A stretch of 64,000 nucleotides of DNA from contig JANSLP010000141.1 of the NCBI GenBank assembly GCA_029298735.1, forward strand, positions 1 to 64,000, read 5' to 3'. This DNA is from Ophiostoma sp. CBS 140.51 (Eukaryota > Ascomycota > Sordariomycetes > Ophiostomatales > Ophiostomataceae). The notes below the pieces were generated by a model. That model was not told the DNA's origin. It did no database searches and saw only the letters and a program-made list of their open reading frames with translations. Shown here in pieces: positions 43,741 through 55,794 of this stretch (positions are counted from its first letter, which is position 1; each line of letters starts with the position of its first letter). The translations under genes and the position numbers were made by a program.

Positions 43741-44507
43741 TTAATCGAGGCCGACGGTCGGGGGGAAGAGGTCCGCCGGGTTGGCGGGAGCCATGTCGCG
43801 GATGTTGAGCTCCGAGTCGAAAGCAATCATCTCGGCGAGGACGTCGAGGATGGACTAGATGCGGGTTAGTTGGGTGGTCCTTATATCTCTGAAAGCCAAT
43901 GGGGCGTCTTACCTTGGACACTGTCTGGTCGTAAATGCGGATCAGGTCGCCGGGCGTCGGGTACACCTTGAGCGCCTTGTAGAAGTGCAGGGCCGACTCG
44001 ACTGCTTGCGTGGCTGTTTCGTGTCAATATGCTATTCTCCATGAAGTGATGTTCCTTCAGCCCAACTCCAGATATAACTTACGATCAGTGCCCAGGGCCT
44101 CGCCCTTGGAGACCTGGTCCAGGAAGAACGCCTCCTTCTCCTCTACGCTCGTCGGGAAGCCCTCGGCCTTGGCCAGCTCGACAGCCAGCTTAATCACCTC
44201 GCGCTGCTTGACCGTCTCCTGCTGGGCGAGCTCCTTCTCGGCACGCGCCTGCCGGCGCTCGTTTCTCCGGAGATCGCGGCGGAACTCGGGCTGCGTGCGT
44301 CTGCGGTGGTCAAAGTAAAGAGCGTAGGCTGCACAAAGTTAGCTGTGTGTCAATGCAGAAAGTAAAAGGGTCAATGCCAGATATAATATATCAGGGTGAC
44401 AAAATCGAACGATACACGGAAACGTGGGGAAGCGAGGGGGACGCACCAACGAGGCCCGTTGCTACTGCGGCGACAGAGGCCGTTGCAATGACTGATTGCT
44501 GCGACAT
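43741..44507 (-). CDS. TOM20: Mitochondrial import receptor subunit TOM20
   Basis: Outer-membrane receptor that recognises amphipathic presequences and hands proteins to the TOM channel. Four exons: 44507-44447, 44328-44083, 44013-43913 and 43854-43741, all joining in frame, 173 aa, normal length. The N-terminal anchor is SVIATASVAAVATGLV, and AYALYFDHRRRTQPEFRRDL follows, then a charged Arg/Glu-rich linker. The receptor domain has EKEAFFLDQVSKGEALGTD and a TPR-like part with ATQAVESALHFYKALKVYPT and DLIRIYDQTVSK. The end is MAPANPADLFPPTVGLD, typical of fungal Tom20. The gene is spread over four short exons and is therefore easily missed. It is divergent from EXO84, about 1 kb apart. Confidence 0.93.
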
Positions 44508-45560
44508 TGTGCGTGTGTATATGTGTGGGAAGCGAGTATAGTACTGCGTGTACGCGTAGACTCTTAAGTCGTCGGAAAAGAGACGGTGCTGAATTTTTCA
44601 TTCGAGGACGTCGGCGGCGTTGTCCTGAATCTTCCGAGGTCGGCAGCCGTGTGGGGAGAGGGCGGGATGCTGGAAAAGATAAATATGCTTCGCCTGAAGT
44701 AATGGCTTCGAATGCGCCCGTATGTAAAAGACTCGTAAAAGTATGGAGTTGTGTGTCGTCGAACAAGGGCCTTGTGCGGCTAGCTGTGATTGTTGATTTC
44801 GGGATGCCGTTTCGGTGGTTCTGGCAGTGACGAGGTTCCTGATTTTTTTTTCTCTTTCATTCCTTCCACCATTCGCCCACCTCGCTCCCACTCTCTGGTT
44901 TTAGTGGTTCCATTTAAATCATCCTAGCCTGGTTTGCCCATACACAGTGGGAAGGTGGCGGTACGTTTTACTGAGGAGTCTTTGGGTTCTTTGGGGGGCT
45001 CCTTCCCGCTATTACCCACTGTGAATACAGCGCGAAAGAGCAGCTTCCAGGCCTCTGATTGGCCAATCACTCGCGAGCACGAGCCAGACGAGCCCAGTCT
45101 TACCCAGTAAACCCATCTGTGGCGGGATGTGCACGTGACCATACCCGCTACCTAAAACGCGGGCGATCCCTCCTTATGGAAGGACTCTGGAGGAGCAAGC
45201 TGCCAACGCAACTCGAAACTCCCGAGGACTCGAAGCTTTAATGCTGTCCGCGACAAACAGTCCACGAAACACACTTTTCGGCCCCGGTGCTCACATTTCC
45301 ATCACGACGATATTATTCTTGACTCCGATACCTTTTCTGTTCACGAACCTGGCTGTAGCTGGACTACAGTCGGGCACAAACGAAACGCGGAGATACCCCA
45401 GAGAGGCTGGGGCGCAATTGTAGACACCTCCCTAACGGCCGGGCATCGACATCAAGACGTGACGATACAAACGACAACCACGGCTACAACACGATATCTA
45501 TCGAGACAGCACGTCTAATACAATAGACACACAACACACCGACACACATAACCCGCAGCC
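44508..45560. promoter_or_regulatory. Divergent intergenic region TOM20 / EXO84
   Basis: About 1 kb carrying both promoters. A CA-rich leader precedes EXO84. No other gene is supported. Confidence 0.45.
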
Positions 45561-47824
45561 ATGTCGAAAGCCCTGTCTTCCATGTCGGAAGACCGGCTCA
45601 AGATCTCGCTGCGCAGCGGGCCCAAGCGCAACAAGAACCGGCCCGTTATCAGCGCGCCGAGACAGATCTCAGGGCCTGTCGGGCCCATGACCCAGAACAG
45701 CCTTCCCATGCCTCGCAATGATGGTGGCTCACGGCCGGCCGGCGGCGAATCCCAACCGCTACCACGACCCCAGCTCTCGCAGCAGTCCGGAGGAAAGACG
45801 TCAGACTATATCAAGCGACGCTACTCTGCACGCTTCAACGACATGCCCAAGAACGAGTTTGCACCCCCAGTACCCTCGTTGCCATCCTTCAATCAGTACG
45901 AGTCGGCCGCCCGACGGCCAGGCGCGGGCGGTGCCAACATGCCTATCCAGCGCGGCGATAACCGAGGAGGTCGGGGAGGCAGTGGAGGCGGCGGCGCCGG
46001 TGCACCAATCCCCGTGGACGTCAAGGCGTTGCGCGATCCCAAACTGAGCGCAGATCAGTACGTGGCGTCGATGCTTAGCGATGCCTCTGAGGAAGACATT
46101 GTTCGCTACGAGGAGGCGCTGCGGGACCTGCGGTCACGAGCAGCGGCGGACTTGCAGCAAAACATTTACCAGAACCGGGCGCAGTTCATCAAGATTAGCA
46201 AGGAGGCCGAGAAGCTCAAGGGCGAGATGCGGTCGCTGCGCAATCTCATGGCCGACCTCAAGGCCAACACCACGGCACTGCGGTCTGCCTCGTCCACATC
46301 CATGTCGAACCAGTCTTCGTCCGGCGGCGACGGTGGTCGTGGTGGTGCGGATGCGAGCGGTCTGGGCGCCGTTGGCTTTTCCACAGGCCTCAGCAAACGT
46401 GACAAGCGCAGCTCAGTCGCCGACCGGACAGCATTGTGGAACTCGCAGATGCAGGCTTTGTACAAGAACGTCGAGGGCTCACAACGGTTCCTGCCGATGA
46501 CGCTCGGCCGCCACGTGGTGCAGAACGCTGGCCAGTGGATCGAGCTCGACAATGCCACCTACAAGTCACGGCGGGCCATGCAAATCTTCTTGCTCAACGA
46601 CCATTTGCTCGTGGCCTCGCGTAAGAAGCGCAAGGCTGACGGGCCAAATGGTGGTGGTGGCCCGTTGCTGAAACTCGTGGCCGACCGCTGCTGGCCGCTG
46701 CTAGATATTGAGGTTATTGACATGGCTGGTTCCGGCGAGTCTGTGACGTCCCCTTCGTTTGGCGGCAGCAGTGGTCCGGGTTCGGGGCGGTCCAAGCTGA
46801 CGGATGCCATTATGGTGCGCGGTGTCGGCCAAGAAACGGTTTTGTACCGGACAGAGAAGCCCGACGACCCCGAAAAGTCGGCACTGATGCTCAACATCCG
46901 CAAAGTCGTCGAGGACCTGCGGCGTGGTATCCAGTCGGAGATGGAGGCCAACAACAAGGCCAAGGAGACGATCAACTATTTTGCCTCGCGCGACCCCGGT
47001 CTGCTGCAAAAGACGGACCTACTCGAGACACTGTCGGACATCAAGGACATGTTGATTGAGGTCGACGGCAAGCAGCAGAACTTGCGGTGGGTCGAGAGCC
47101 AGATGGATGAGCTGGACATTGATATTGCTCTGCAGCAATTTGAGCCGTCCGTCGCGCGTGTCGAGAAGATGCAAGGGCTGGCGCGGGGCTTGAAGAACAA
47201 TGCAGTGGCACAAGACTTTATTGAGTTCAAGGTTGAGGAGCGCTCGGCACGTCTGGCAGCACTCATTATTCGCGACTTGATTGATACCCACAACGAGCAG
47301 CGCAAGATGCGCCGCAACGTCTCGTGGCTGACGCGTCTGGGCTTTGAAGACCGGGCCCGCGAGGCTTATCTCGAAGCACGCAGCAACATGATCCAAAAAC
47401 GGTCAAGGTGAGCTCGCCCGTTCCTATATAAGTTCCTTTGAACACCCACTAACTGCTTAGACAATGCATCTTTCAAGGAGACCTGCACCTGTACATTTGG
47501 GAGCTCTCTTTTGTCTACTTCTCCGTCATTTGCAACACCGTCAGCTGCTTCCAGAGCTGCTTCCCACCGGCGATGATGAGTGCCTGCGTCAAGTGGGCCA
47601 AGGAAGAGGTCGAGGCCTTCAACAAGATCCTGGCACGGCAGCTCAGCAGCACAGAGCGCGGCGGTGAGGCCTGGCGGCAGTGCATGGACCAGGCACACGA
47701 GCATGCCCGTATGCTGTCCGACGTTGGTCTCGATTTCCGCAACCTCGTCGGCCACGAGCCGCCCACACGGACACCTGCCGCTCCTCGTGTACCAAGCGGG
47801 CCAGTTGGTTTGGGTCTGTCGTGA
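45561..47824 (+). CDS. EXO84: Exocyst complex component EXO84
   Basis: Subunit of the exocyst, the eight-protein complex that tethers secretory vesicles to the plasma membrane at growing tips. Two exons, 45561-47407 and 47461-47824 (53-nt intron), 736 aa. A basic, disordered Pro/Gly-rich N-terminus is followed by a Vps51/Exo84 coiled-coil segment (SADQYVASMLSDASEEDIVR, then QNIYQNRAQFIKISKEAEKL and RSLRNLMADLK, about residues 155-240). A PH-like domain follows (GQWIELDNATYKSRRAMQIF, LLNDHLLVASRKK), with a long Gly/Ser insert. The helical C-terminal domain has NYFASRDPGLLQKTDLLETL and, in exon 2, QGDLHLYIWELSFVYFSVIC. All expected parts are present. Confidence 0.92.
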
Positions 47825-48955
47825 GACAAGCCCATCCTTGGGACCCCTTCATTTTATATTTCTTTTCTATCGTCTTCTTTTCTCCCACTTCCTTTTCTTA
47901 GTCTACCCGTTTGTATATTTTGGTGTCATTTTCAGAGCAAGCAATTCTGTTTTTATCGGTGTACCAAACACGATTCGAATCCTCGTACAAATATGCCTTC
48001 ACGAAACTACCCCGTAATAGGACCTCGTAACTGGGTTTAGTGTGTACGTACTTTGTATCTCGTAGTGGGCGTAGTGGGCTGTAGTTAGTGGCAACTGCTA
48101 TGATGCTGTCCAACAGCCCCGTCCCTGATAGCTGTTCGCCCCACCGTTGCTACCAATTGAGCTCCCACAAGGGTAGATGTAATACCTGCGGCAAATTTAT
48201 GTGTAGAGGTACACGCTTGACCAAGGCACGGGCTCGTCACGTGCACAAAAACAAGGCAAATTGCAAAACCGCCTCCCACTCTCCTGGGCACGAATACCTA
48301 AGGAAACCCAAAAACGCAAAACAAAGCTCGCAAACTCACCGACAGCATCCAAACACGCCTTCTCTCCTCCCCCCCACCACTCCCATTTCGACACCCTCAA
48401 TCATCTCTCCCTTTTGACGACCACCACAACACCCCACGACGAAGCCAGCCACGATCATCTCCACCGCGACAGCATCCTCTTGCGAATTATCCGTCGGCAC
48501 ACGCTGGATTCATTGTATTTTTCATCCATTCCGTACGTTGTGGTGCCCCCCTCAAAAGTCCTACGAAACGCCGTCCATCGCAAATCAGTCCTGAATATTT
48601 CCTTAGAAACAAGACCACCCCCTCTCCTCCTCAGCCCCCTTTTGACTATCACCACCGGCTTTTCGACCTCTTTCTAACGCGCGCTTGCATTTGATCAGTA
48701 TTTCTAGGATCCATTACATTGCATTCACCCTTGCCTTGATTGACATTTCGACGACCTTTGACGCATCGCCTCCATACCCCTCGCCCGATCGACGACGATA
48801 CAACGAAAACAGGAACGCTTCCTATCCTCGCACGCGACCACACACTCTCAACGATCCGCGATTGATCTGTCGATATACAATCGCGGTACTCAATAACTCT
48901 CGCTTCACAACACCCAATCGATACCCCTCCACTGCCCAAACTCCAGATCCAAGCT
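47825..48955. other. Intergenic upstream of PP2A gene
   Basis: About 1.1 kb. The right half is C/A-rich with CT tracts and probably a long leader of the phosphatase gene. No other gene is seen. An isolated GATTCGAATCC at 47970-47980 resembles a tRNA B box but has no fitting A box. Confidence 0.5.
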
Positions 48956-50192
48956 ATGGACACGAACATGGAAGACGTCGGACGCGGCCCCGTAGACCTC
49001 ACGCCGCCCCCGGCTCTGGAGCCGACTACGGTGCCCACAGTTGACGGCTGGATTGAGAGCCTGATGAACTGCAAGCAGCTGAGCGAGCTTGATGTCCAGA
49101 GACTGTGCGAGAAGGTGGGTCAAAAACGACGCGATAACTTTAACCATTTGCAGCCCGACATCGTACTAACTGACGACAGGCACGGGAGGTCCTTCAAGAC
49201 GAGTCCAATGTGCAGCCGGTCAAGTGCCCGGTCACAGTGTGTGGTGACATCCACGGTCAATTCCACGATCTGATGGAGCTGTTCAAGATTGGTGGTCCCA
49301 ACCCCGACACCAACTACCTCTTCATGGGTGAGTCCACGCCGCCCTTGCGTCCTCTTATTTGCCTTCCCGGACTAACAGGATAGGCGACTACGTCGACCGT
49401 GGCTACTACTCCGTCGAAACGGTGACGCTGCTGGTGGCCCTCAAGATCCGCTACCCGCAACGGATCACCATTCTGCGCGGTAACCACGAGTCCCGCCAGA
49501 TCACACAGGTCTACGGCTTCTATGACGAGTGCCTGCGCAAGTACGGCAACGCCAGTGTCTGGAAGTACTTCACCGACCTCTTCGACTACCTCCCCCTTAC
49601 CGCCCTCATCGACAACCAAATCTTCTGTCTCCACGGCGGTCTGTCGCCCAGCATTGATACCCTCGACAACATCCGCGCCCTCGACCGCATCCAGGAGGTG
49701 CCCCATGAGGGCCCCATGTGCGACCTGCTCTGGTCCGACCCCGACGACCGCTGCGGCTGGGGCATATCGCCTCGTGGTGCCGGCTATACGTTTGGCCAGG
49801 ACATCTCAGAGGCGTTTAACCATAACAACGGTCTGACGCTGATTGCGCGTGCACATCAGCTTGTGATGGAGGGTTACAACTGGTCGCAAGATAGAAATGT
49901 CGTGACCATTTTCTCCGGTATGTTGCACATGTTCCAGCACTTCGTCTTAACCCCTTTTCGTTGTCACTCAATGCTAACATCAACAAGCACCAAACTACTG
50001 CTACCGCTGTGGCAACCAGGCTGCAATCATGGAGATTGACGAGCACCTCAAATACACATTGTGCGTACCCAGCATCCTCGAGCATTTGTTTTTAGATGAC
50101 CACCCACTGACATTCTCAGCCTCCAATTCGACCCTTGCCCGAGAGCAGGCGAGCCGATGGTCTCCAGACGCACACCCGACTATTTCTTGTAG
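48956..50192 (+). CDS. Protein phosphatase 2A catalytic subunit
   Basis: Serine/threonine phosphatase of the PPP family, catalytic subunit of PP2A, acting in cell cycle, growth and stress signalling. Five exons: 48956-49114, 49180-49327, 49384-49917, 49988-50060 and 50120-50192, 328 aa. All PPP metal-site motifs are present: GDIHGQFHDL, GDYVDRGYYS and RGNHESRQITQVYGFYDECL, then the later His residues in LHGGLSPSID and IARAHQLVMEGYNW. The C-terminus is RRTPDYFL, the end that is methylated in PP2A and needed for subunit assembly. This separates it from PP1, PP4 and PP6. The N-terminal 20 residues (MDTNMEDVGRGPVDLTPPPA) are an extension seen in filamentous fungi. Confidence 0.96.
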
Positions 50193-51126
50193 ACAAAGCA
50201 AACGAAAGAAAAGAAACAAATCTGTTGTTTTTTTTTGCGGAAAGAGAGTCGACTATACACGGTGCAAAGGAAGCAGTTTGGAAACAGGGGATGGCATGTG
50301 TGCAGTGCAGCCTTGGTGTTGGGAATTCGCTATTCACATCCTGTATTTTTTCTTACCTTTTGTCTATTCCTATCTCTCTTTGTGTCTCTCGTTATTTCTT
50401 GCCCACATTTTTGACATCCGTCCTCTTGCGTTTTCCTAATATCTTTTTTGTTTGCTGCTGAGAAAGTATTTCCCATTGTACGAAATCACGAAAGCATTTT
50501 ATCATTTATAGACGGAGGAAGAAAACTCAACAGGATGGAGAACGACAAAAAAGAAAGGGGAAAGAAAGTAATGATAGAAAGTTGGAGCATGGACGGCAAT
50601 GGGGCTCTGGTCAACCCTTGGCAAGAAATAAGAGGGAAAGAGAGAATGAGATGACAAACACATGACTCGCGAGCACTCTTCACCATACACACAGAATATG
50701 CTACCCCATTTCCCCTCTGCTTCCATAGACATAATGTTATTTGCGATTCCCATGACTTTGTTCATTTGCTTTCAGTGTTTATTTTGATATATTTTCATTG
50801 TATTTGAGTGTAGATGGAAGATTATTTAGTGTAGAGCGTGAGCTCTGTCTATATGCTGTGTGTGTTGTGTTGGAGAGGTACTATGATTCCCTTCATCCAA
50901 TAAAGAAAAAGAAAAAGACGAGTAAACAAAGTCATGAAAGAAACATGCTCCAAAAATGCTCCGATGCCATGCAAGAAATTAGACAGAAAAGCACACCCTC
51001 CGGTCTATCATCCCATCCTCCTCCACTCCCACCACATTATACCTATATAGTAGATCTTTTGACAAAGAAAATTGAGACAGAAAAAGAAAATGGTATCATC
51101 ATGTTGGCTAAGGACGAGACAGCTGT
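50193..51126. other. Convergent 3' region
   Basis: About 930 bases between the PP2A gene and the membrane-protein gene, AT-rich. No gene is seen. Confidence 0.5.
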
Positions 51127-52318
51127 TTAGTGCTGCTCCGGCTTGCCCTCGTTGTTCAGCGTCGGCTCCTCATCCGAACCAAAGACGTCGCTCTCATTGT
51201 TGATGTGGTCCGCCAGAGACGGCTTGCGGCCCAGCACAGCACTATCGGCATTATCGACCTCGGACGTCTCGCCGCGTTCGGCGGCGTCAGCGGCGTCACC
51301 AGCCGTGGTGGAAGTGCTCTTGTTGGCAACGGCACCACCAGCGGCGTAGTGACCAGGTGCGGACGAGCCGTTGGGCACGTGGAAGCGGCGGTCAAAGCGC
51401 GAGATGGTGTAGGTGTAGACAACAATGATTTCAATGACGTAGTTGAAGACGTAGTAGGCAGGCTTGCTGTCGAACCAAGCGGGAGCGGTAATGGGGCGGG
51501 GCATAAAGTTGACGCCGGCACGGAAGGAGGCGCCGAGGGCCAGGAGGGTGCTTGTAAACAACAGCAGACCAATCTTGGTGCGCATCTGGCCCTGGCCAAA
51601 GTTCTCGACAGTACCATGGTGCGGCGGGCGGGGAGGGGCAAACAGGGTCAGGAGAGTAATGGGGATGGGCAGGAAGGACAGGATGGCCATCCAGACCGTG
51701 GCAACGAGCTGAACCTTGCGCAGGACGAGGCGGGTGCTGGTATCGAGCGTGTAGAACATGTCAATGGAGACGGGAATGACCATGACCAAAACGAAGGGCA
51801 CCGAGAAGAAGAGGGCGCGGAATAAGTAGGTGACGGGACGGCTCCAGCCGAGACGCGGGCGGTGGGCACGGACGACGCGCTGGGCAAAGATGAGGTTGAT
51901 GAGGAACAACAAGACAACACCAGCGACGGTCAGGACGTTGGCGGCAATTGCGATGGAGACGTTGTGAGGACGCGAGGCCCAGACGATGCGCATAATAAGA
52001 GCCGTCATGCGGGCCATGCAGAAACCAAAAGTCATGCCTGAGATAATAAACTTGTGGCCCCGGCGCATGTTGACCTGGAGGATGGTCATGTTGGTGGCGG
52101 CACCAGCAATGAAGAAGAGCAGGAGCACGGCGCTGATGGGGTCGTCGACTTTGGGAACGGGCTGACCGCCCAGACCGGCGGAGGTCGGGGCATATGGCGG
52201 GCCGGAAACCTGCAAAGGCGGAAACAAAACATGTTAGCTGTCTGTGTAACGGGCTGGCGAGGTCGGATAAAAAGAGGCAAGTTAAGGATGTTTCATCGCT
52301 TACAGGTGCAGAAGACAT
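51127..52318 (-). CDS. Seven-helix fungal membrane protein (DUF3112-like)
   Basis: 365 aa from two exons: 52318-52304 (five codons, MSSAP) and 52209-51127. The body has seven hydrophobic segments. They begin with ISAVLLLFFIAGAATNMTIL, then FIISGMTFGFCMARMTALIM and VLTVAGVVLLFLINLIFAQR, and end with YYVFNYVIEIIVVYTYTISR. A hydrophilic, acidic C-terminal tail of about 90 residues follows (GETSEVDNADSAVLGRKPS). Charged loops such as NMRRGHK and RAHRPRLGW face one side. This layout and the NMTIxQ/FCMAR stretches resemble the uncharacterised fungal DUF3112 family. A receptor role is conceivable from topology but unproven. The tiny first exon is inferred from a clean GTAAGC donor and in-frame join. 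Confidence 0.75.
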
Positions 52319-55012
52319 TGTGAAAGTCTGTGAAAAATGTGATGATAAAAGAAACGCGAGGAATATCAATAGATATAACCAAGTGCTTGGCTCAAGACTT
52401 TTGAAGTCAAAAATAGCCGAGATGTTGATCAATGTCACAACAGATGCCAAAGTAAAAAAGTGTGGCTGTTTATGCTGTGCAATGTTGTTTCTGATGATGT
52501 TGGTGCGTTGCGTGGGCGTTCGGTGTTGACCACGTTTTTGTGTCGTATGTGGCGTTTATATGATACACATAGGTTTGAAGTGTTGAATTTAAAAGGGGTG
52601 AGTTGAGAGAGTTTGTTGTAAATATTGGGAAGTGATGGTGTGGTCTTAGACAAGGGGTGAGGAAGGTGCGATGGAAGCAAGAGCGAGAAGATGAGTTGAT
52701 TGATGATAGAAGAGAGGAATGTTGGATGAGACAAACAAAGGACAATGAAGGATAATATATAGAACGAAAGAAAAGGATCGACGAGAATAGGAAACAGAAA
52801 AAGCGATGTAAGATAAACAGGCAGGCAATAGAAACAGGAAAAGGTGGACATGTAAGAAAAAAAAGAATGACGGAGAAAAAGAAAGAGAGTTTGAAGCGTT
52901 AATCCGAGCGCGTGCAAAAAAGCGCGAAACGCTCTTTCCCTATTTTCTCTTCTCTACTAGCCCCATTCTTGTCTCGTTCTGTCGGAGGTTAGCATGGAAC
53001 GACCGATCGTACTTTCTTCCTTTTCCCTCCCAGTCCTTTTTTCTTAGTACGATAGGACGCTCCTCCTCCTCCCCTCGCACCTTCCCTCCCACTGGATCGG
53101 CGGAGCACACATGTTTGTTGGTGTGTGGAAAACTGCAATTAGACTTGCATAGCGCAGCACCACAAAAAGCGTCTTGGAACGTCAACCGGACTCCTCCCAA
53201 AAGTCTATTTTCTCCATACAAACGTAAAAAAGGACGCTCAAAAAGTATGTTTGCCCCGTGGTCGACGGGGGACTGACTGCCAGACCAACTTGACAAACAA
53301 GCGGGGAGTGATCTCGAAAAGGGCCCCACTCACGGGCTCGGGCTTTACAGATGTCCAGGCACGAGTTGCGCCGTGGTGCGAGGCTTACGTTCACAGCGGA
53401 ATAGCAAAGAATGGGAAGGAGTGAGTGAGAACTCTTTCTCTATTCTTTCCAAAGCTGGGTTACAAAAGGAAGGGGCGCCGGGCATCGACTGCTACCCCAC
53501 AAGAACACGGTTTAAAAAAAAAAAAAAAAAAAAAAAGCAGGAGCAGATCGAGGCCGCGTATGACAAAACAAGAAGGAACAATCGTGGTGGGAAAGAATGA
53601 GTGCGAGAAGGATTGGAAATGGGCGACAAGATGCGACCACAAATTCCGACCAAAAACCTGGGAACAAACAAAATGATAGACGTCAACGGCAAAAATTGGA
53701 GCTGGTTTTGGCGTGTTTTGACACGTTTTTGGTGCGTTATGGTGCGTTATGGTGCGTGTTAGGGGACCAGGCCCAAAAGTCAAAAGGGGTCAAATAGATA
53801 CGCTGGCTACAGCAGCCTTGCTGGAAGACCGGTGCCCGCGTTGCGTCGAACCACCGACCATTTGGCTCCAGGGCGGGAGTTGGCAACGGCGCGAGCGACA
53901 CCAAGTCACTTTTTGGTGTGTAATGTGGGGAAAAGTACAAAATGAAGCACCGGCGCCTGTCAAGAGTCGACACCTTCCATCTGAATTTCTGAGCCATCCA
54001 GCCAATCAGAGCGCACCGCAGTATGCTAGCTCGCCCCCCGGTCGGCACGCGAACCGCCGACCTTCAAGTACAATGTTTATGTAAGGCAGGGAAAGAGCGA
54101 CCACCACCAATATTGAAGCGCGCAGTTGTCTGGCAGCGGCACCAAAATCCAAAATGTCGGAATCTTTTTTCATCTTTTCAATTCTACTGGTGCAATTTAT
54201 TATCAAGCAACTTACGTCGTTGCATCGTGTCTTTCGTCTGGCAGCGTGTTGCATCTGCTGTCTGCACTGTTACGTGTGCAGAGTCCGACCGCCCAGTTTG
54301 GCAGAGTCCGACAGCCTTTTTGAGTCCGACTTCTTGAGTTTCTCTAGTCCGACCCTGTCGACCCTAGAGCTTAACCCTTGAGTCCGTCCCTTAAGACCGT
54401 CCGTCCGTCGGGCACCGCATATGGCAGTGGCCTTGTCCCGATGTCTGACGTGGGGGAGATAAGATTTGACTTATTCAGTAAAAGGGGGTGAGATTGGAAA
54501 AGGCTGAGCAGAGCATGGAAAATCGTCTATTGTTTGTGATTCCACGGAGAAACGACGATCTCCGTGATTCCATGGATTGACGACAGGGCCACGTTTACAA
54601 TCACGAAATGAAGCCTGAAATATGCTCGACAGGGTAGGACGGCAAAGAAGAGAGAAGACGACAACCAAAATAGTGAACATGAAATGAGGACACGAAAGAA
54701 AATCAAGGCGACGCGTTTAAGTGTGGCTGTGAAAGGAGACAGAAAGAAAATATTCAGGGGTTGGGCGAAGACAAAATCAACACAGAGATGTAATCGTTTG
54801 AAATCTCTTACTAGGATATTGAATCTCGAATAAGGGAATACGAAGTGAAGACAGAAAGAAAGCAAATAACGAAGGTGAAGCTCTTTTGAAGGTCTTGCTG
54901 TAACAAGGAGATCATCGCGACTCGTGACCTTGGAGCTTAGAGCTTGATTTAAGCTTGATTTGGCCCGACTACACTGTGGTGAGGGCCTGGACCTGGCCTA
55001 ATAGTGCCCTGT
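52319..55012. other. 2.7 kb gene-poor region left of the MULE
   Basis: No gene is supported. It contains a 23-base A tract (53514-53536), three tandem GGTGCGTTAT-like decamers (53731-53760), a cluster of four AGTCCGAC octamers (54282-54353, listed separately) and an 8-bp-stem palindrome CACGGAGA..TCTCCGTG (54543-54566). The left part is probably the promoter and leader of the membrane-protein gene. Confidence 0.5.
54282..54353 (+). repeat. Four spaced AGTCCGAC octamers
   Basis: Perfect copies start at 54282, 54305, 54323 and 54346, giving start-to-start spacings of 23, 18 and 23 bases. A variant AGTCCGTC starts at 54381, and a CCGTCCGTCCGTCGG run follows at about 54399. The intervening bases are not alike, so this is an array of short motifs rather than a simple tandem repeat. 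Confidence 0.75.
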
Positions 55013-55021
55013 CAAAAAGTT
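55013..55021 (+). repeat. Left 9-bp target site duplication of the MULE
   Basis: CAAAAAGTT, directly before the left terminal inverted repeat. The same nine bases in the same orientation follow the right end. Confidence 0.9.
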
Positions 55022-55131
55022 GGCTCCCAATAGACACACGGGTCCCGTGCGCCTAAGCAAATATTATGTAATTTGTATGCGGCCTCTGATTGGTCCACAA
55101 GCCCGTGTAAATCAAGTCTCGTTATGTAAGC
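55022..55131 (+). repeat. Left terminal inverted repeat of the MULE
   Basis: 110 bases beginning GGCTCCCAATAGACAC and ending GTTATGTAAGC. It matches the reverse complement of 55876-55985 except at two positions. Weaker similarity continues inward into a CATCGCC-rich stretch. Confidence 0.92.
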
Positions 55132-55219
55132 TTTTTCATCGCCAACATCATCGCCAAAAGCATCAAAGTGTAATAAAATTATCTGAATCTAACATAACAC
55201 GACTCCAAAAGCCGTTATT

Positions 55220-55789
55220 TTAAAGCCCAGTTACAAAGGCATGTGTTAGGCTAAGGCCTTGGTAGCTTTGCCGCCTTACTTCAGCAATCTGGTTATAGAT
55301 ATCTTGTTGAGTAGCCAATATTTGGTAGGTACTTCGAAGAAGTGATTAAATGTCTTTTGGTACTAGTCCTGGATCGATATAACTTAAAATCGCAGCTCTT
55401 TGAGACGGAGAGATCGTACGGTGGACAGGGTATACTTGGGGGGCTATAGAAAGGTCATAGTTATAAATAGAGTACTATCGATCTCGGTACTTCAAAGCCC
55501 AATTACTATTCGTACACTCCTTCGCTAAAACTAAGTATTTACAGCCAGTCTTCCTTGGTATTATTTGCCTTAACCGCACCTTCGTACTGTCCGGCTGGCT
55601 GCCAGATCGATCACAGGCGTACGTCACCACTCTCCTATTTGATATTTCTTTTATTGAGCGTTCGGTAACAAAAGCACAGCCGTGCGAAGCCGCCCAGGCG
55701 TTGATCGATAGAAGGAGGGCTTCTCGTGACTCGTACACGGCTTCGGGAGGGAGGGCAGGAGGAGGGTCGGGAGGAGGGTTGGAGGCCAT
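55220..55789 (-). pseudogene. Truncated MULE transposase N-terminal relic
   Basis: Starts MASNPPPDPPPALPPEAVYE at 55789. The next stretch, ESREALLLSINAWAASHGCA and later RKTGCKYLVLAKECTNSNW, is the Cys-containing DNA-binding N-terminus (FAR1/WRKY-like) of fungal MULE transposases. The frame meets TAG at 55475-55477, then stays open and still similar (RTISPSQRAAILSYIDPGL) to TAA at 55346, and again to TAA at 55220. Both internal stops are one C-to-T change from Gln codons. The catalytic core is absent because of the internal deletion. It cannot encode a working transposase. Confidence 0.75.
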
Positions 55790-55794
55790 GGCTG

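Noticed and set aside
47960..47995. tRNA-like B box GATTCGAATCC
   Set aside because: No matching A box at the right distance and no acceptor stem.
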